Source of the DNA: Marasmitruncus massiliensis
Lineage (GTDB): Bacteria > Bacillota > Clostridia > Oscillospirales > Ruminococcaceae
Length of the DNA: 64,000 bases
Direction of reading: 5' to 3'
Assembly (NCBI RefSeq): GCF_900186535.1
Contig: NZ_FYDE01000003.1
Span: forward strand, 124,001 to 188,000
Shown piece after piece: positions 35,730 through 45,084 of this stretch. The notes below the pieces were generated by a model, which saw nothing but the letters and a program-made list of their open reading frames with translations, had not been told where the DNA came from and searched no databases. Every line of letters begins with the position of its first letter. Within the stretch, counting starts at the first letter, position 1. Position numbers and translations under genes: made by a program.

Positions 35730-36382
35730 TATTTTTGACCTCCCCTCCGGCAAACGTCCTTGCGGATTTCTTCAAAGCAAGCACTGTCTACCGCGCCCGC
35801 TTCTCGGAAAGTAGTTACAGCCGCACTCATTACTTTGAAGTTCAACTCGGTTCCTTCGCTGTCGGACAGATAATCGACCGCCCTGTCAGGAGCGATGCCA
35901 AACCGTCCGGCGGTCTGGACAGCATCAATATTCGCACCAAGGAAAATAAACTCCCAATGATACTCTGTTTTTTGACGCTCAATTTGAGCCTTTACCTTGT
36001 CAGAGGAGTATTCATGACTGGCATTTTCTTCGCCGTCTGTGATGATGACGAACATTACTTTTTCGGCACGATAATCATCGGCAGTGTGCTTTTGCGCATT
36101 GCCGATCTTTTTGATAGTTTTACCGATGGCGTCGAGCAGAGCGGTGGAACCACCGACAGAATACTCCTTATCGGTAATCGGGCTGACTGCCTTGATGTCA
36201 ATGCGGTCGTGGAGCAATTCGTAATTGTTGTCGAACAGCACTGTTGTGATGTGGCACTCGCCCTCGACAGCCTGCTGCTTAGCCAGCATGGAATTGTAGC
36301 CGCCGATAGTGTCCTTCTCCAAGCCACCCATCGAACCGCTTTTATCGAGAATAAAAACCAGTTCAGTAAGTCCTTTTTTCAT
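35729..36382 (-). CDS. VWA-domain protein
   Basis: The 217-residue protein is essentially one von Willebrand A domain: VFILDKSGSMGGL (MIDAS DxSxS), GGSTALLDAIG and VMFVIITDGEENAS. No signal or membrane segment is seen, so it is cytosolic. The coupling to the ADP-ribosylglycohydrolase gene suggests a shared complex or target. AGGAGG precedes the ATG. Confidence 0.88.
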   Translation of the reverse strand: MKKGLTELVFILDKSGSMGGLEKDTIGGYNSMLAKQQAVEGECHITTVLFDNNYELLHDRIDIKAVSPITDKEYSVGGSTALLDAIGKTIKKIGNAQKHTADDYRAEKVMFVIITDGEENASHEYSSDKVKAQIERQKTEYHWEFIFLGANIDAVQTAGRFGIAPDRAVDYLSDSEGTELNFKVMSAAVTTFREAGAVDSACFEEIRKDVCRRGGQK

Positions 36383-36444
36383 TGTGATAGTCCTCCTAAG
36401 ATTTATTTGATGCTCTTAGGATACTACTTTACGAATGGCTGGAG

Positions 36445-36487
36445 GTCGCTTGGAAAGCGACAAGTCAATTAACCCATAAATGGGTTA
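36445..36487. other. Two adjacent hairpins before the VWA gene
   Basis: GTCGCTT-GGA-AAGCGAC (36445-36461) is followed by the 18-bp palindrome TAACCCATAAATGGGTTA (36470-36487). They lie between the DUF4268-type gene and the VWA gene and could be a terminator or an operator controlling the last two genes separately. Confidence 0.5.
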
Positions 36488-36510
36488 GCAGCAAACCATA
36501 CAATGCAGGT

Positions 36511-37620
36511 TTATCCTTTCATAATACCATCAAGCAACGGCTTAAAAATTTTTATCAAAGCTGCAAGGTTATCTGCAAGCCAGTCAATAATCTCGCTCCA
36601 ATGTTCCTCGTGGTTGAGTCCGTAATCATGATACTGAGCGCAGATTCTACACGCTCTTTTTCCGGGAAGGTCTTGCCAAATAAGCTCACCGGGGAAAGCG
36701 GCGGCAATTTCGCTCTCTTGGGATTTTAGCGCATCATATATACTCATATTCCGAATATCATCACCTGTGTCAATATACAGCTCCGCCCGCGCTCCATCCA
36801 TTCTGATAACCGGATTAAATACGACACCGCTATGACCGCTTGCTCCGGTAAGCCAATTATCCTTTCCAGGAGAAACATTGTTGTAAATGCCTGTCTTAGA
36901 ACGCAGTACAGGCAATGCCGTTTCCCAAAATCTATACCGCGTTTTGTAGCGTGTAGCTTCCTCTTTTGATGAAATTGTTTCTTCTTGTTTTTTTGCCGTC
37001 AAACGAATTTGATAATCGCCGATGTCTTGCATCGGGATAATCTGCTCGGGGTCAAGGTATAACTTTTCGTCGTCCTTATACGGCGTCACTTTAATACAAG
37101 TAATATCAACACCGTGATAGTTGCGTAGCCAAAGAACGGTAGAGGTCACTTCCTTGCGGAAGTTCGCGGCAACGAGAATAATGCGCTGATCGCCCTCCAC
37201 AGGATTCAAGCGAATGCTCTCATAATCCTGCCCATCATAAAATTCCGAGATTTTGTCCTGTGCAACGGCTGATGTTCCAAGATATTTCTGATAAACCTCG
37301 CAAATCTCACTTTTGGTCAATGTGGCACAGTAGGAAACATATTTTAAGGCTTGCCAAACAACATCTTTGCCCGAATCGTCAAGCTTATTTTCAATGATGA
37401 CGAGTTTGCCACTTTCATCAAGGGCGAGGAGATCAAGACGCTCATTCGTGTCGGGGAAGCCATCAAACTCTTTTTGAATTATCAAGAGATTCTCGCCGAG
37501 GATCAACGGATTATCCGCAATCCACTCCTGCAAATCATAACGCTCGGACAATTTGAGTTCCGAGAATGATTTCTTTTCAAGGGAAACCGCCTTTTTATTT
37601 TGTGTGTCAATTAAAAACAT
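36511..37620 (-). CDS. DUF4268-type protein with PD-(D/E)XK nuclease domain
   Basis: The protein has 369 residues. Near the N-terminus NERLDLLALDESGKLVIIENKLD (about 62-84) is a PD-(D/E)XK nuclease core, and the C-terminal part (TRYRFWETALPVL..., RMDGARAELYID) fits DUF4268. Such proteins are often found in defence islands. ATG 37620 uses GGGAGGAT from the linker repeat just upstream. It is followed by two hairpins before the VWA gene. Confidence 0.75.
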   Translation of the reverse strand: MFLIDTQNKKAVSLEKKSFSELKLSERYDLQEWIADNPLILGENLLIIQKEFDGFPDTNERLDLLALDESGKLVIIENKLDDSGKDVVWQALKYVSYCATLTKSEICEVYQKYLGTSAVAQDKISEFYDGQDYESIRLNPVEGDQRIILVAANFRKEVTSTVLWLRNYHGVDITCIKVTPYKDDEKLYLDPEQIIPMQDIGDYQIRLTAKKQEETISSKEEATRYKTRYRFWETALPVLRSKTGIYNNVSPGKDNWLTGASGHSGVVFNPVIRMDGARAELYIDTGDDIRNMSIYDALKSQESEIAAAFPGELIWQDLPGKRACRICAQYHDYGLNHEEHWSEIIDWLADNLAALIKIFKPLLDGIMKG

Positions 37621-37624
37621 ATCT

Positions 37625-37711
37625 ATCCTCCCAGTCATGGTTGGTAATAATGGAACAGCGCTTTGCTGATTTCAAAGATTTCGAGTCTGCTGCTCGCCAT
37701 AAAATACTTAG
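37625..37711 (-). repeat. Linker repeat copy 3 (degenerate macro-gene tail)
   Basis: On the - strand this is about three quarters identical by eye to the last 85 bp of the macro-domain gene (copy 1). It includes CTGTTCCATTA and the shared ribosome site GGGAGGATA. Its frame is broken (HYYQP then stop). It lies between the Cys-rich gene and the DUF4268-type gene. Confidence 0.75.
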
Positions 37712-37720
37712 TTGCACATA

Positions 37721-37894
37721 TTATGATTGCGATTCATGCAGACTGCATTTAAACTCATCACAGTATCCTATCCCGTCGCAAAAATCTCCATCCTTGCCCT
37801 TGGAGCAGTGGTTAGGAACACCATTTTCATCATGTTCGCAAAACCAACAAAAATCACAAACGGGGTCGCAAACAGGGTCGTTGCAGACATACAT
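37721..37894 (-). CDS. 57-residue cysteine-rich protein
   Basis: Ten cysteines in 57 residues (MYVCNDPVCDPVCDFCWFCEHD ... GYCDEFKCSLHESQS, split here as CNDPVCDPVCDFCWFC) suggest zinc or iron-sulfur binding. There is no signal peptide. ATG 37894 has the ribosome site GGGAGGAT supplied by linker copy 2. I know no family with certainty. It may be a cofactor or regulator for its neighbours. Confidence 0.55.
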   Translation of the reverse strand: MYVCNDPVCDPVCDFCWFCEHDENGVPNHCSKGKDGDFCDGIGYCDEFKCSLHESQS

Positions 37895-37900
37895 TTTGCA

Positions 37901-37949
37901 TCCTCCCAGCACCGGCTGATTGTAATGGAACGGCATTTTGTCAATCTCG
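37901..37949 (-). repeat. Linker repeat copy 2
   Basis: On the - strand, TTCCATTACAATCAGCCGG and GGGAGGAT match the macro-gene tail almost exactly over about 35-45 bp. It begins inside the last codons of the upstream membrane-protein gene and supplies the ribosome site of the Cys-rich gene. Confidence 0.75.
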
Positions 37950-39226
37950 CAAGTAAAAGTATTTTCCATCCTTGATAATAATTTGGACATCGTTATCATA
38001 TACGGCTTCAGGCTCAGTGAGCATCAATTGCTGTCCGGCCTTTTGAGCGTTAATTTTTCGAGACATCCCATCTTCAAGTTCCTTGTAACGCCATTTGTCA
38101 TCAATGAGGCTGGGTATCGCTGCAAAGAAACTTTCAATCCCTATTTTGTTTCTGCGGTTCTTATCCATGTCAATCCCGAGCGAATTCACTTGATTTTTAT
38201 GCCAATCCTCTAATTTTGACCTAATCTGATTTGACTGATCTAAGAAGGTATTAAAAGAATAATAGCTCATTTCTCTTGAGTTTTCACCTTTTCCAAGCAG
38301 ATAGATCAACTTGCTGATTTCTTCCAAAACAGTTATCAAAATGTGCTGATATTCAAGCAAAGGCATAAGCTCATCCACTTTTTCTTGATAGTCCCTGTAA
38401 TTGGGAGTTTGATTTTTCTTTATTACTTCGTCAACAGATAAATTGACCTGTTGGAGTAATTGGGCACCCTCGGCTTTCAAATCATCTAATGTATGTAATT
38501 TGCGGTTTCGCAAAGTATCACTTTCCATAATTTCCGAATCGAATTTTGAGATTTCTCCAACTAAGGGAAGCAACACGAGAATCCGGCTTCTAAATTCTCT
38601 GTTTTGAAAATCACTGATTTTGTCTATGCTCTTTGTCATGGTTTCCATCTTGGCGCTTATCTCAGACATATAATATTGCCCGACCACTAAAGACCCGACA
38701 TTCATCACATTTGCAACACCATTAGCGACAGTAGTAGCTTTTGTGACTTTACTCATATCAACTTTACTTAAATTTGCTTGTGCCGCTACACCTTTACCTC
38801 CGTGGATATAACCTCTTGCGGCACCTACTACATCTTTCGACTTCGTGAGTCGTGAAAATGGAATATCCAGTTTTACTAACTCTACACCTTTTAGAGAGTT
38901 GAGAGCGTTGTTTGCTATCAGTCTTGTCCCTGTTTGAGATGTAAAAGGTATTAGTTCTGAAATGCGAGAAATCACCGTTTGATCTGTGATTTGAAACAGG
39001 CGTTTTTCCTCAATGTGGGTTGTTGCTGGCAGTAGTTCAATCGGTATGGCTATTATATTGTTTTGAATATGATCTGCACCAAGCATCCCTGAATCACTTG
39101 AAGAGGATACTAGGGAAACCAGAGCATCGTTGCCACTGAGCTTAGATTTTTTTCTTAGATAGAAGACCAGCCCGGCTATTAAAGCAACGGCTATTATGGT
39201 TGATACCGTTATCAAAATGTAGTCCA
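37941..39226 (-). CDS. Membrane-anchored coiled-coil protein of unknown function
   Basis: The 428-residue protein has one N-terminal membrane helix (YILITVSTIIAVALIAGLVF), a Gly-rich segment (AARGYIHGGKGVAAQ), a hydrophobic stretch (TTVANGVANVMNVGSLVVGQ) and a long helical C-terminal half. I recognise no enzyme. ATG 39226 uses the ribosome site GGAGGAT at the end of the macro-domain gene, so its translation is tied to that gene. Confidence 0.6.
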
Positions 39227-39231
39227 TGATT

Positions 39232-40230
39232 TTATCCTCCAAGCACCGGCTGATCGTAATGGAACAGCACCTCGTTGATTTCAAAGATATCGTATCTGCC
39301 GCCCACAATGAAATACTCAACAATCACATCAAACTTTTGGCTGTGGGAGAGAGCATATCCCGCCCGATTCAAAAAATCTTCCGTTTCACTAAGCGTCAGC
39401 TCCAAGGCAATGGCCAATGCAATTGCGGTCCGTTTACTCGGCATATACGCCTTACCGCTCCTGATTTTTGAGAACAGGCGGCGGTCGATATTGGCACGCT
39501 TATATACCTCGACATCGGTTTTACCCTTGGCATCAATCAACCGCAGGAGCGTTTGCGAAAATGGTTCATCGAGGTTTTCAATCACTTCATCCAGTCCCTT
39601 CGCTGCAGCAGCGATGGGCATGGGCATGGCTTCTTCTGCAAAAATTGCGGAACGCTCTACATCCAGTAGACTAATCCCGCGACGGCGATCTATATGTTCA
39701 TTGACATAATGCTCATCGATGTAGCTTTCTACACCGCCCAGCAATTGTTCACTGATAGTAAATGCGTCTTTATCAAACACGGCAAGATATACATCCATAT
39801 CATGTTCGTCAAGATAGTCTTGTATGGCCTGCGTTGCCACTTGCAAGGCATTCGTCTTCGGGTAGCCAAATATACCGCTGGAGATCAGCGGGAAAGCAAT
39901 GGATTCACAATCATTCTCCGCCGCCACGGTAAGCGAGTTTATGTAGCAAGCTCGGAGCAGATCTGCTTCACCATGCTTACCGTCACGGTAGACCGGGCCT
40001 GCCGTATGGATGATATGTTTTGACAAGAGGGCAAAGCCAGGCGTGATTACGGCTTCGCCTGTCTGAATTGGCGAGAGCCTATTGCAAGCAGCTTGCAGCT
40101 CTTTTACCCCAGCAGCCTTGAAAATTGCACCACAAACCCCGCCACCCATTTGAAGCTCGGTGTTGGCGGCGTTGACAATGGCATCGGTCTGCATTTTGGT
40201 TATATCGTTGCGGATAATGGTAAAGGGCAT
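39232..40230 (-). CDS. Macro-domain (ADP-ribose-binding) protein with C-terminal HTH-like region
   Basis: Residues 1-165 are a macro domain: TDAIVNAANTELQMGGGVCGAIF and FPLISSGIFGYP bind ADP-ribose. The C-terminal 100 residues (VYKRANIDRRLFSKIRSGKAYMPS...) look like an XRE-like HTH plus a conserved tail (FEINEVLFHYDQPVLGG). It may hydrolyse or sense ADP-ribosylation. ATG 40230 is preferred because GAGG lies upstream. The last 45-85 bp are repeated twice downstream. Confidence 0.85.
   Translation of the reverse strand: MPFTIIRNDITKMQTDAIVNAANTELQMGGGVCGAIFKAAGVKELQAACNRLSPIQTGEAVITPGFALLSKHIIHTAGPVYRDGKHGEADLLRACYINSLTVAAENDCESIAFPLISSGIFGYPKTNALQVATQAIQDYLDEHDMDVYLAVFDKDAFTISEQLLGGVESYIDEHYVNEHIDRRRGISLLDVERSAIFAEEAMPMPIAAAAKGLDEVIENLDEPFSQTLLRLIDAKGKTDVEVYKRANIDRRLFSKIRSGKAYMPSKRTAIALAIALELTLSETEDFLNRAGYALSHSQKFDVIVEYFIVGGRYDIFEINEVLFHYDQPVLGG
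39234..39318 (-). repeat. Linker repeat copy 1 (3' end of macro gene)
   Basis: This is the intact parent copy: the end of the macro-domain gene with GGAGGATAA, where the last Gly codons serve as the ribosome site for the next gene. Copies 2 and 3 lie at 37901-37949 and 37625-37711. Confidence 0.75.
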
Positions 40231-40426
40231 ACGGCAATCCTCACTTTTCAGGTGCTGATGCTCCATCAAGTCGATGGCATCTCATCACGCACTTCATCCA
40301 TCAATTTGCGGTTTCTTTATTTGCAACATCTGTCCAGTTGGTTATGGTACATTTGTTACCTCCGTATAGCAATTTGTTTGTTAAGTAGCAATTAATATTC
40401 TGTCTTCTATGGTTTTGTCTCCTGGA

Positions 40427-42502
40427 CTACTCCAATCCAAGAGCCTTGAACACAGCATCCTCGGGGCTTGTATAGAAGGAGGTTTGGAACTTCGCAAACA
40501 ATTCTGAGGGCACAGTTCCTATGTCGACAGCCGAGGACATAGGCAAAAGCAACTTTTTTGCTCCTGCGTCAAGGCAGACCTGCATGGTGCTTGCAAGTTC
40601 CTCGACCTTGCTGATGGTACCGCCTATGCTCATATTACCTAATACGCACATCTGTGATTGAATAGGCTTTCGAAGGGATGCACTGCAGAGCGCCACAAAA
40701 GCACACAACGCCAAATCTGGCGTAGAGCCGATGCCCTGACAATCAGCGACGTGCATCAGAAAGTTACTATCGTCAATATTGATTGAACCGCTAATTATCT
40801 TCTCATTAGCCTTGAAGTAATTTTGTGCCGTTTTAAGATTTTCTTTTGCTTCGCGGTCATAACCAATGCCCGTCACTTCAAATTTACCGTTACCGCCTAC
40901 AAGCTCGGTTTCAAGTTTGTAAACGCCAAGCATTCCTGTATCGCCGCGGGAAACGGTATATATATGACCGGACTTTCCTTGCCCTTCAGGGATCAACTTG
41001 CCTGAACCTTGCTCTGGCACAGATACAAAGTGTTCATCAAAACTATTATTGTCCAAATATGAAAAATGGACATCGTAAAACTCCATGCCGCCGATTTTTT
41101 TGAGCTGCTCTTTGACGCGCCGGCGTCCCTCAAGGGCATACTCCAATACCTCTGCAACATCGTCACGGTCAAACTCTCCATGAGGATACAGGAGTTTCAA
41201 CAGGCCTGATACACTTTTACGAACAGCGATAACATCTCGTTGATTTAAGTCTTTGCCGAAACGAAAGAATTGCTCAATCGCATCGCCGAAAGAGCGCTTT
41301 CTCATTTCCCGCAGAAATTCGGCGAGATAATCAGTGATAAATCCATATTCATTCGTAAAATACTCAGGACGCATTTTCGGTATTTCCCACCCTGGCAGAT
41401 AGTAGTGCATACGGTCGAAGAAGGCGCTGTCATATGCCATTGCAGCAGGAAACGGCTCAAATAGATGAGAAGTCTTCATCAGCACATCAACGCTTTGGTT
41501 GATATTCCCGACAAACACCATAGAAGCATTTGCGTTCTTTTCCTCCTTGCCACGAGCAAACGAGCCTGATGCCATGAAGTCCTTCATGATTTGGATACCG
41601 TCTTTATCCTTGAATGTAATTCCAGCGACCTCATCAAAAGCGACGCAATCCCACATACCGACAAGTCCGATAGTTTTATTCCCCATGTTATAGAACAGGT
41701 TAGCAACCGTGGTTTGACCTCCCGAAATCAGAATTGAGTTCGGAGAAATCTCTTTGTAGATATGAGATTTTCCTGTGCCGCGCGGCCCTAGCTCACACAA
41801 GTTATAGTTGTTCTCGACGAGTGGCACAATACGTTCAAGCAAATGCCACTTTACTCGGGTTTCAAATTGTGTGGGCTCCATACCAACGCTCCGGAGCAGT
41901 ATATCAATCCACTCGTCTTTGGTAAATTGCCGTCTGCCCTCAAAGAACTCCTGCATATCCATGTGAGGAAGTTGAATCGGGGTCAATTCCTCTATTTCAA
42001 ACGGGCTGACACGGTTTTTCTTGCTGCCCTTCGGGGCATCATTGTCAAACTCGTCGTATCTGTCCTCAAGTCTGTTATAGTTCATGCGGATAATGCACCA
42101 GATGCCACCCGACAACAGTTTTTCAAACTGCTTGATATACGAATCAGAAACAATGACATTCTTTAAATTTAAGTTGGAGAATACAGCGCGATATGTATCG
42201 CTGTCCGGGTCAAGTTTGGCCTCCACCTTGTCAATGACAGTATAGCTGCCCATTTCACGGATTTTGGATTTAATTTTCTCCGCTTCGTCTGGACGCACGA
42301 AATTATCCGCCAAAATATTCTTAACACGGCTTACGCCTGCCTCAATGCTTGCCTCGTCATCGGCAGCACAATACATCCCAAGCAGGTATTCAAGCACATA
42401 AATAGGCACATTTGCGCCTTCTTTAATTTTTTTAGTTAAGTCTTTTCGGACAATCTTGCCCGAAAAGGCTTCCTTTAGCGAGTTGTTTAAGTTCTCAGCC
42501 AT
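40427..42502 (-). CDS. brxL: BrxL, Lon-like AAA+ protein of type I BREX
   Basis: The 691-residue protein has the BrxL N-terminal region, Walker A LGPRGTGKSHIY (residues about 238-249), CVAFDEVAGI as Walker B, and a Lon-protease-like C-terminal domain (KPIQSQMCVLGNMSIGGTI ... AGAKKLLLPMSS). In type I BREX it is the last core gene and is needed for phage exclusion. It follows pglZ at 16 bp. A downstream gap of about 200 bp contains only degenerate short frames before the macro-domain gene. Confidence 0.95.
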   Translation of the reverse strand: MAENLNNSLKEAFSGKIVRKDLTKKIKEGANVPIYVLEYLLGMYCAADDEASIEAGVSRVKNILADNFVRPDEAEKIKSKIREMGSYTVIDKVEAKLDPDSDTYRAVFSNLNLKNVIVSDSYIKQFEKLLSGGIWCIIRMNYNRLEDRYDEFDNDAPKGSKKNRVSPFEIEELTPIQLPHMDMQEFFEGRRQFTKDEWIDILLRSVGMEPTQFETRVKWHLLERIVPLVENNYNLCELGPRGTGKSHIYKEISPNSILISGGQTTVANLFYNMGNKTIGLVGMWDCVAFDEVAGITFKDKDGIQIMKDFMASGSFARGKEEKNANASMVFVGNINQSVDVLMKTSHLFEPFPAAMAYDSAFFDRMHYYLPGWEIPKMRPEYFTNEYGFITDYLAEFLREMRKRSFGDAIEQFFRFGKDLNQRDVIAVRKSVSGLLKLLYPHGEFDRDDVAEVLEYALEGRRRVKEQLKKIGGMEFYDVHFSYLDNNSFDEHFVSVPEQGSGKLIPEGQGKSGHIYTVSRGDTGMLGVYKLETELVGGNGKFEVTGIGYDREAKENLKTAQNYFKANEKIISGSINIDDSNFLMHVADCQGIGSTPDLALCAFVALCSASLRKPIQSQMCVLGNMSIGGTISKVEELASTMQVCLDAGAKKLLLPMSSAVDIGTVPSELFAKFQTSFYTSPEDAVFKALGLE

Positions 42503-42518
42503 ATCAAATACCTACCTT

Positions 42519-45065
42519 TCAAAAGCGTATACTGCCACCAAAGATAAGGTCGATAACAAACGGAATCCGCTCCATCTCGGAGTTCACAAGCTCGTCCTCA
42601 TCTTTGAGTATTAGGTAATAGGACGCACCCTTGTCATATGCCATGTCTTTGAGAGTGAATTTTTCTTTATATGTCCGTTCTTCCGGCTTACCGCTGGTGC
42701 TTTCTGCAATGATGATATTCTCATTTGAAATACGGTTTCCGGCTTCATCGGCAAAGTATGCTGTGATACGAAGCGGTAAATGCTTTTCGTCAACCGGCTC
42801 ATTCTGGAAGAAGGTAAAATGTGTAATCACACTCGTAATTTTTCTTGAGAGGTCGGTCAAGCGCAAAGACACCTTTTTGGCACTCATGGAGCGGCTCAGG
42901 TTTTTATCACTCTTGAAGCGGATAACCGGAATAGCAACCTCTTGCAAAGCGGCGCCACCGTGAACATAGCGGCTCCCTGCACCCTGAACCTTAAAGCAAT
43001 TGGTAGCACGCGGCAATATCGCATACATCCCATTACTATTTTTCGTAAGATATTCCATCGAGAAGTTTTGAGTGCCTTGCTTCTCTATGTTTTCCTGTGC
43101 CAAAATAAAGCGGCGCTTTGACTTGATACCCGCCATATTTTCTTTTGGGGTCTTATCTCGCTCGGCAAGTGGTGTCTGGCGATAGATATATCCGTGATCA
43201 GCAGTTATGACGATATTGATTGCACTGATATCATTACGGAGCTTGCGCACAAGCCCCGACAATTCCTTAAAAGCCTTATCGGTTGCTTCGAACACTTCAT
43301 TTTCAGTTGGCGCATTGTCTCCACGCGCATCAATTGTGTTGTGATAAATATAAATCAGCTTCATGCCCGAAAGAGTCTCGCTGAGCTGCGGCTTTTTAAG
43401 AGCCATTACATCATCGTATTGAATAGCGATGGCTTCTTGTTTTGCCAAGCGGAGAATTTTGGTTCGGTTTTCCGTTCCCTCTGTTGATATTCCCTGTATC
43501 TCGAAGTCGGCTTTATCAGTAATATCAAGCTGCTTATGGGGCAGAAGCGAAGCCATGCCCAACGCTGTGTAAGAGGGAATAACACCCAGCATCACATCAA
43601 GCTCACTTGCACCTTTTTGCTCTCGGTTGAGGATATTATTCAGCTCAACGGCAGACTCATAGCGCAGGGCATCGGAAATGATAACAACCAACCGCTCATT
43701 GTCAGTCACAAATCGGCGGGCATATTTTTCATAGAATCCTTGCTGAGATGTGATTCCAGGCAACTGCCAGGTACTCTCATCATCCCAAAGGGCACACCAT
43801 TTCATGGATAGGTCGTTCAGATACCAATTAGTATAGCTGTTTTCAATCATATCAAAGAGGAGAGTGTAGTCACTATTATCATCAAGTCTGTCATACGCAA
43901 AGAGGAAGTGTCGATAGCTGGAGTCTAACTTATAATAGCTTTTCACATAGTTATCAAAGAGTGATAGCGTGTTCGCACCTTGCAAGTCCTTGTAAGTTAA
44001 TGCCAGTTCAAGGTATTCACAGGCATAGAGCAACACATCGTACTCTTTTTCAAACTGAGAATAATAGCGGCGATTTTTTCTGCTGTTGATTATCTTGCGG
44101 TAATGACCGTATTCTCCCGCATTCTGTGTGATGTTTGCGGTTATACGGTTGATAATGCTGGTGTCAAATTCTTCAAAGGTGTCGCAGTCAGTAATTTGGT
44201 CAATCGTCCATTTCGCAGTACGCTCTGATAATGCCAGTTTATTCGCAACGAAGTTGGCGAGGTTATTATAATCCTCGACCAACTCACTGTTTTTCATAAA
44301 ATTGTCTACAAAAACGTAGCAGTTAGGGTTGTCCGAAACATAAACATCCCATTCTTTCGGCATATTCCCGTTGATGCTATGGGAGAAATGACTGCATAGC
44401 AGCAGGATGGCCAATCTTTCGAGGCTCTGCTCTGTGAACTTATAGCCATAGAACTTATTGACCAATGACCAAAACGCGTCAAGATTGCCAAACTTAGCAA
44501 TGCTGTCATAAATTGTGGTTTCTCCGCTTGCCATTTCGGTGAGTAGGATTCGTACCACATTATCAAGGTTTGGGGCAGGCAGTTTACAGAGCGCAGACAA
44601 TACGCCGAGATCAATTTTCGGCTCCGAATAGGGCGCAAGGGCATAGCCCTCAAACCGTTTGCTCCGCTCGTTGCTGCGGAAGAACAGCTTGTACTTGGTA
44701 ACCACGCTTCGGAGAGCATTGTCAATTTTGTAGTTAAGCAATATGAGTGAGGTTTCATCCGTAGAGAATGTCTGACTATATTTGATGGTGTCCGTCAGCC
44801 AATTTTCCCGGTTAGCAGGGCGAGGCAAAGGAGAGTAGACCAACAGATTGCTCTTGCGGTCAGTCTCCTCTATGTACAGCTTCATAGCAAACATATTGTT
44901 GCCGTAAAGCTTAATAATCTTCACATTATCGAGCGACAGCGTATCAATGGAATCGGCGAAAACACCTTCCTCATCGTACCAAAATACGATGTTGCGTTTA
45001 CTGCCCTGCATGAGCTCGCGGGCAAACTGTCGCTCTAAGGATTTTTTAACTTCGGTTAGGTTCAT
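42519..45065 (-). CDS. pglZ: PglZ (BrxZ), alkaline-phosphatase-fold BREX protein
   Basis: The 848-residue protein carries the PglZ metal-binding motifs: VVIISDALRYESA (about 460-472) and NIVITADHGYIYR (about 617-629). PglZ is a hallmark of all BREX types. ATG 45065 is preferred over GTG 45077 because GGGGTGG lies at a good distance. It is separated from pglX by a two-gene insertion. Confidence 0.96.
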   Translation of the reverse strand: MNLTEVKKSLERQFARELMQGSKRNIVFWYDEEGVFADSIDTLSLDNVKIIKLYGNNMFAMKLYIEETDRKSNLLVYSPLPRPANRENWLTDTIKYSQTFSTDETSLILLNYKIDNALRSVVTKYKLFFRSNERSKRFEGYALAPYSEPKIDLGVLSALCKLPAPNLDNVVRILLTEMASGETTIYDSIAKFGNLDAFWSLVNKFYGYKFTEQSLERLAILLLCSHFSHSINGNMPKEWDVYVSDNPNCYVFVDNFMKNSELVEDYNNLANFVANKLALSERTAKWTIDQITDCDTFEEFDTSIINRITANITQNAGEYGHYRKIINSRKNRRYYSQFEKEYDVLLYACEYLELALTYKDLQGANTLSLFDNYVKSYYKLDSSYRHFLFAYDRLDDNSDYTLLFDMIENSYTNWYLNDLSMKWCALWDDESTWQLPGITSQQGFYEKYARRFVTDNERLVVIISDALRYESAVELNNILNREQKGASELDVMLGVIPSYTALGMASLLPHKQLDITDKADFEIQGISTEGTENRTKILRLAKQEAIAIQYDDVMALKKPQLSETLSGMKLIYIYHNTIDARGDNAPTENEVFEATDKAFKELSGLVRKLRNDISAINIVITADHGYIYRQTPLAERDKTPKENMAGIKSKRRFILAQENIEKQGTQNFSMEYLTKNSNGMYAILPRATNCFKVQGAGSRYVHGGAALQEVAIPVIRFKSDKNLSRSMSAKKVSLRLTDLSRKITSVITHFTFFQNEPVDEKHLPLRITAYFADEAGNRISNENIIIAESTSGKPEERTYKEKFTLKDMAYDKGASYYLILKDEDELVNSEMERIPFVIDLIFGGSIRF

Positions 45066-45084
45066 TATGTAGGCCACCCCGCTA

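Noticed and set aside
35717-36472. 251-codon + strand frame opposite the VWA gene
   Set aside because: The - strand VWA frame has clear MIDAS motifs and a ribosome site; the + frame is its antisense shadow.
40231-40426. Possible small gene between brxL and the macro-domain gene
   Set aside because: A GGAGG and ATG are present on the - strand but all frames stop early (one reads TNWTDVANKETAN then stop). At most it is a decayed remnant.
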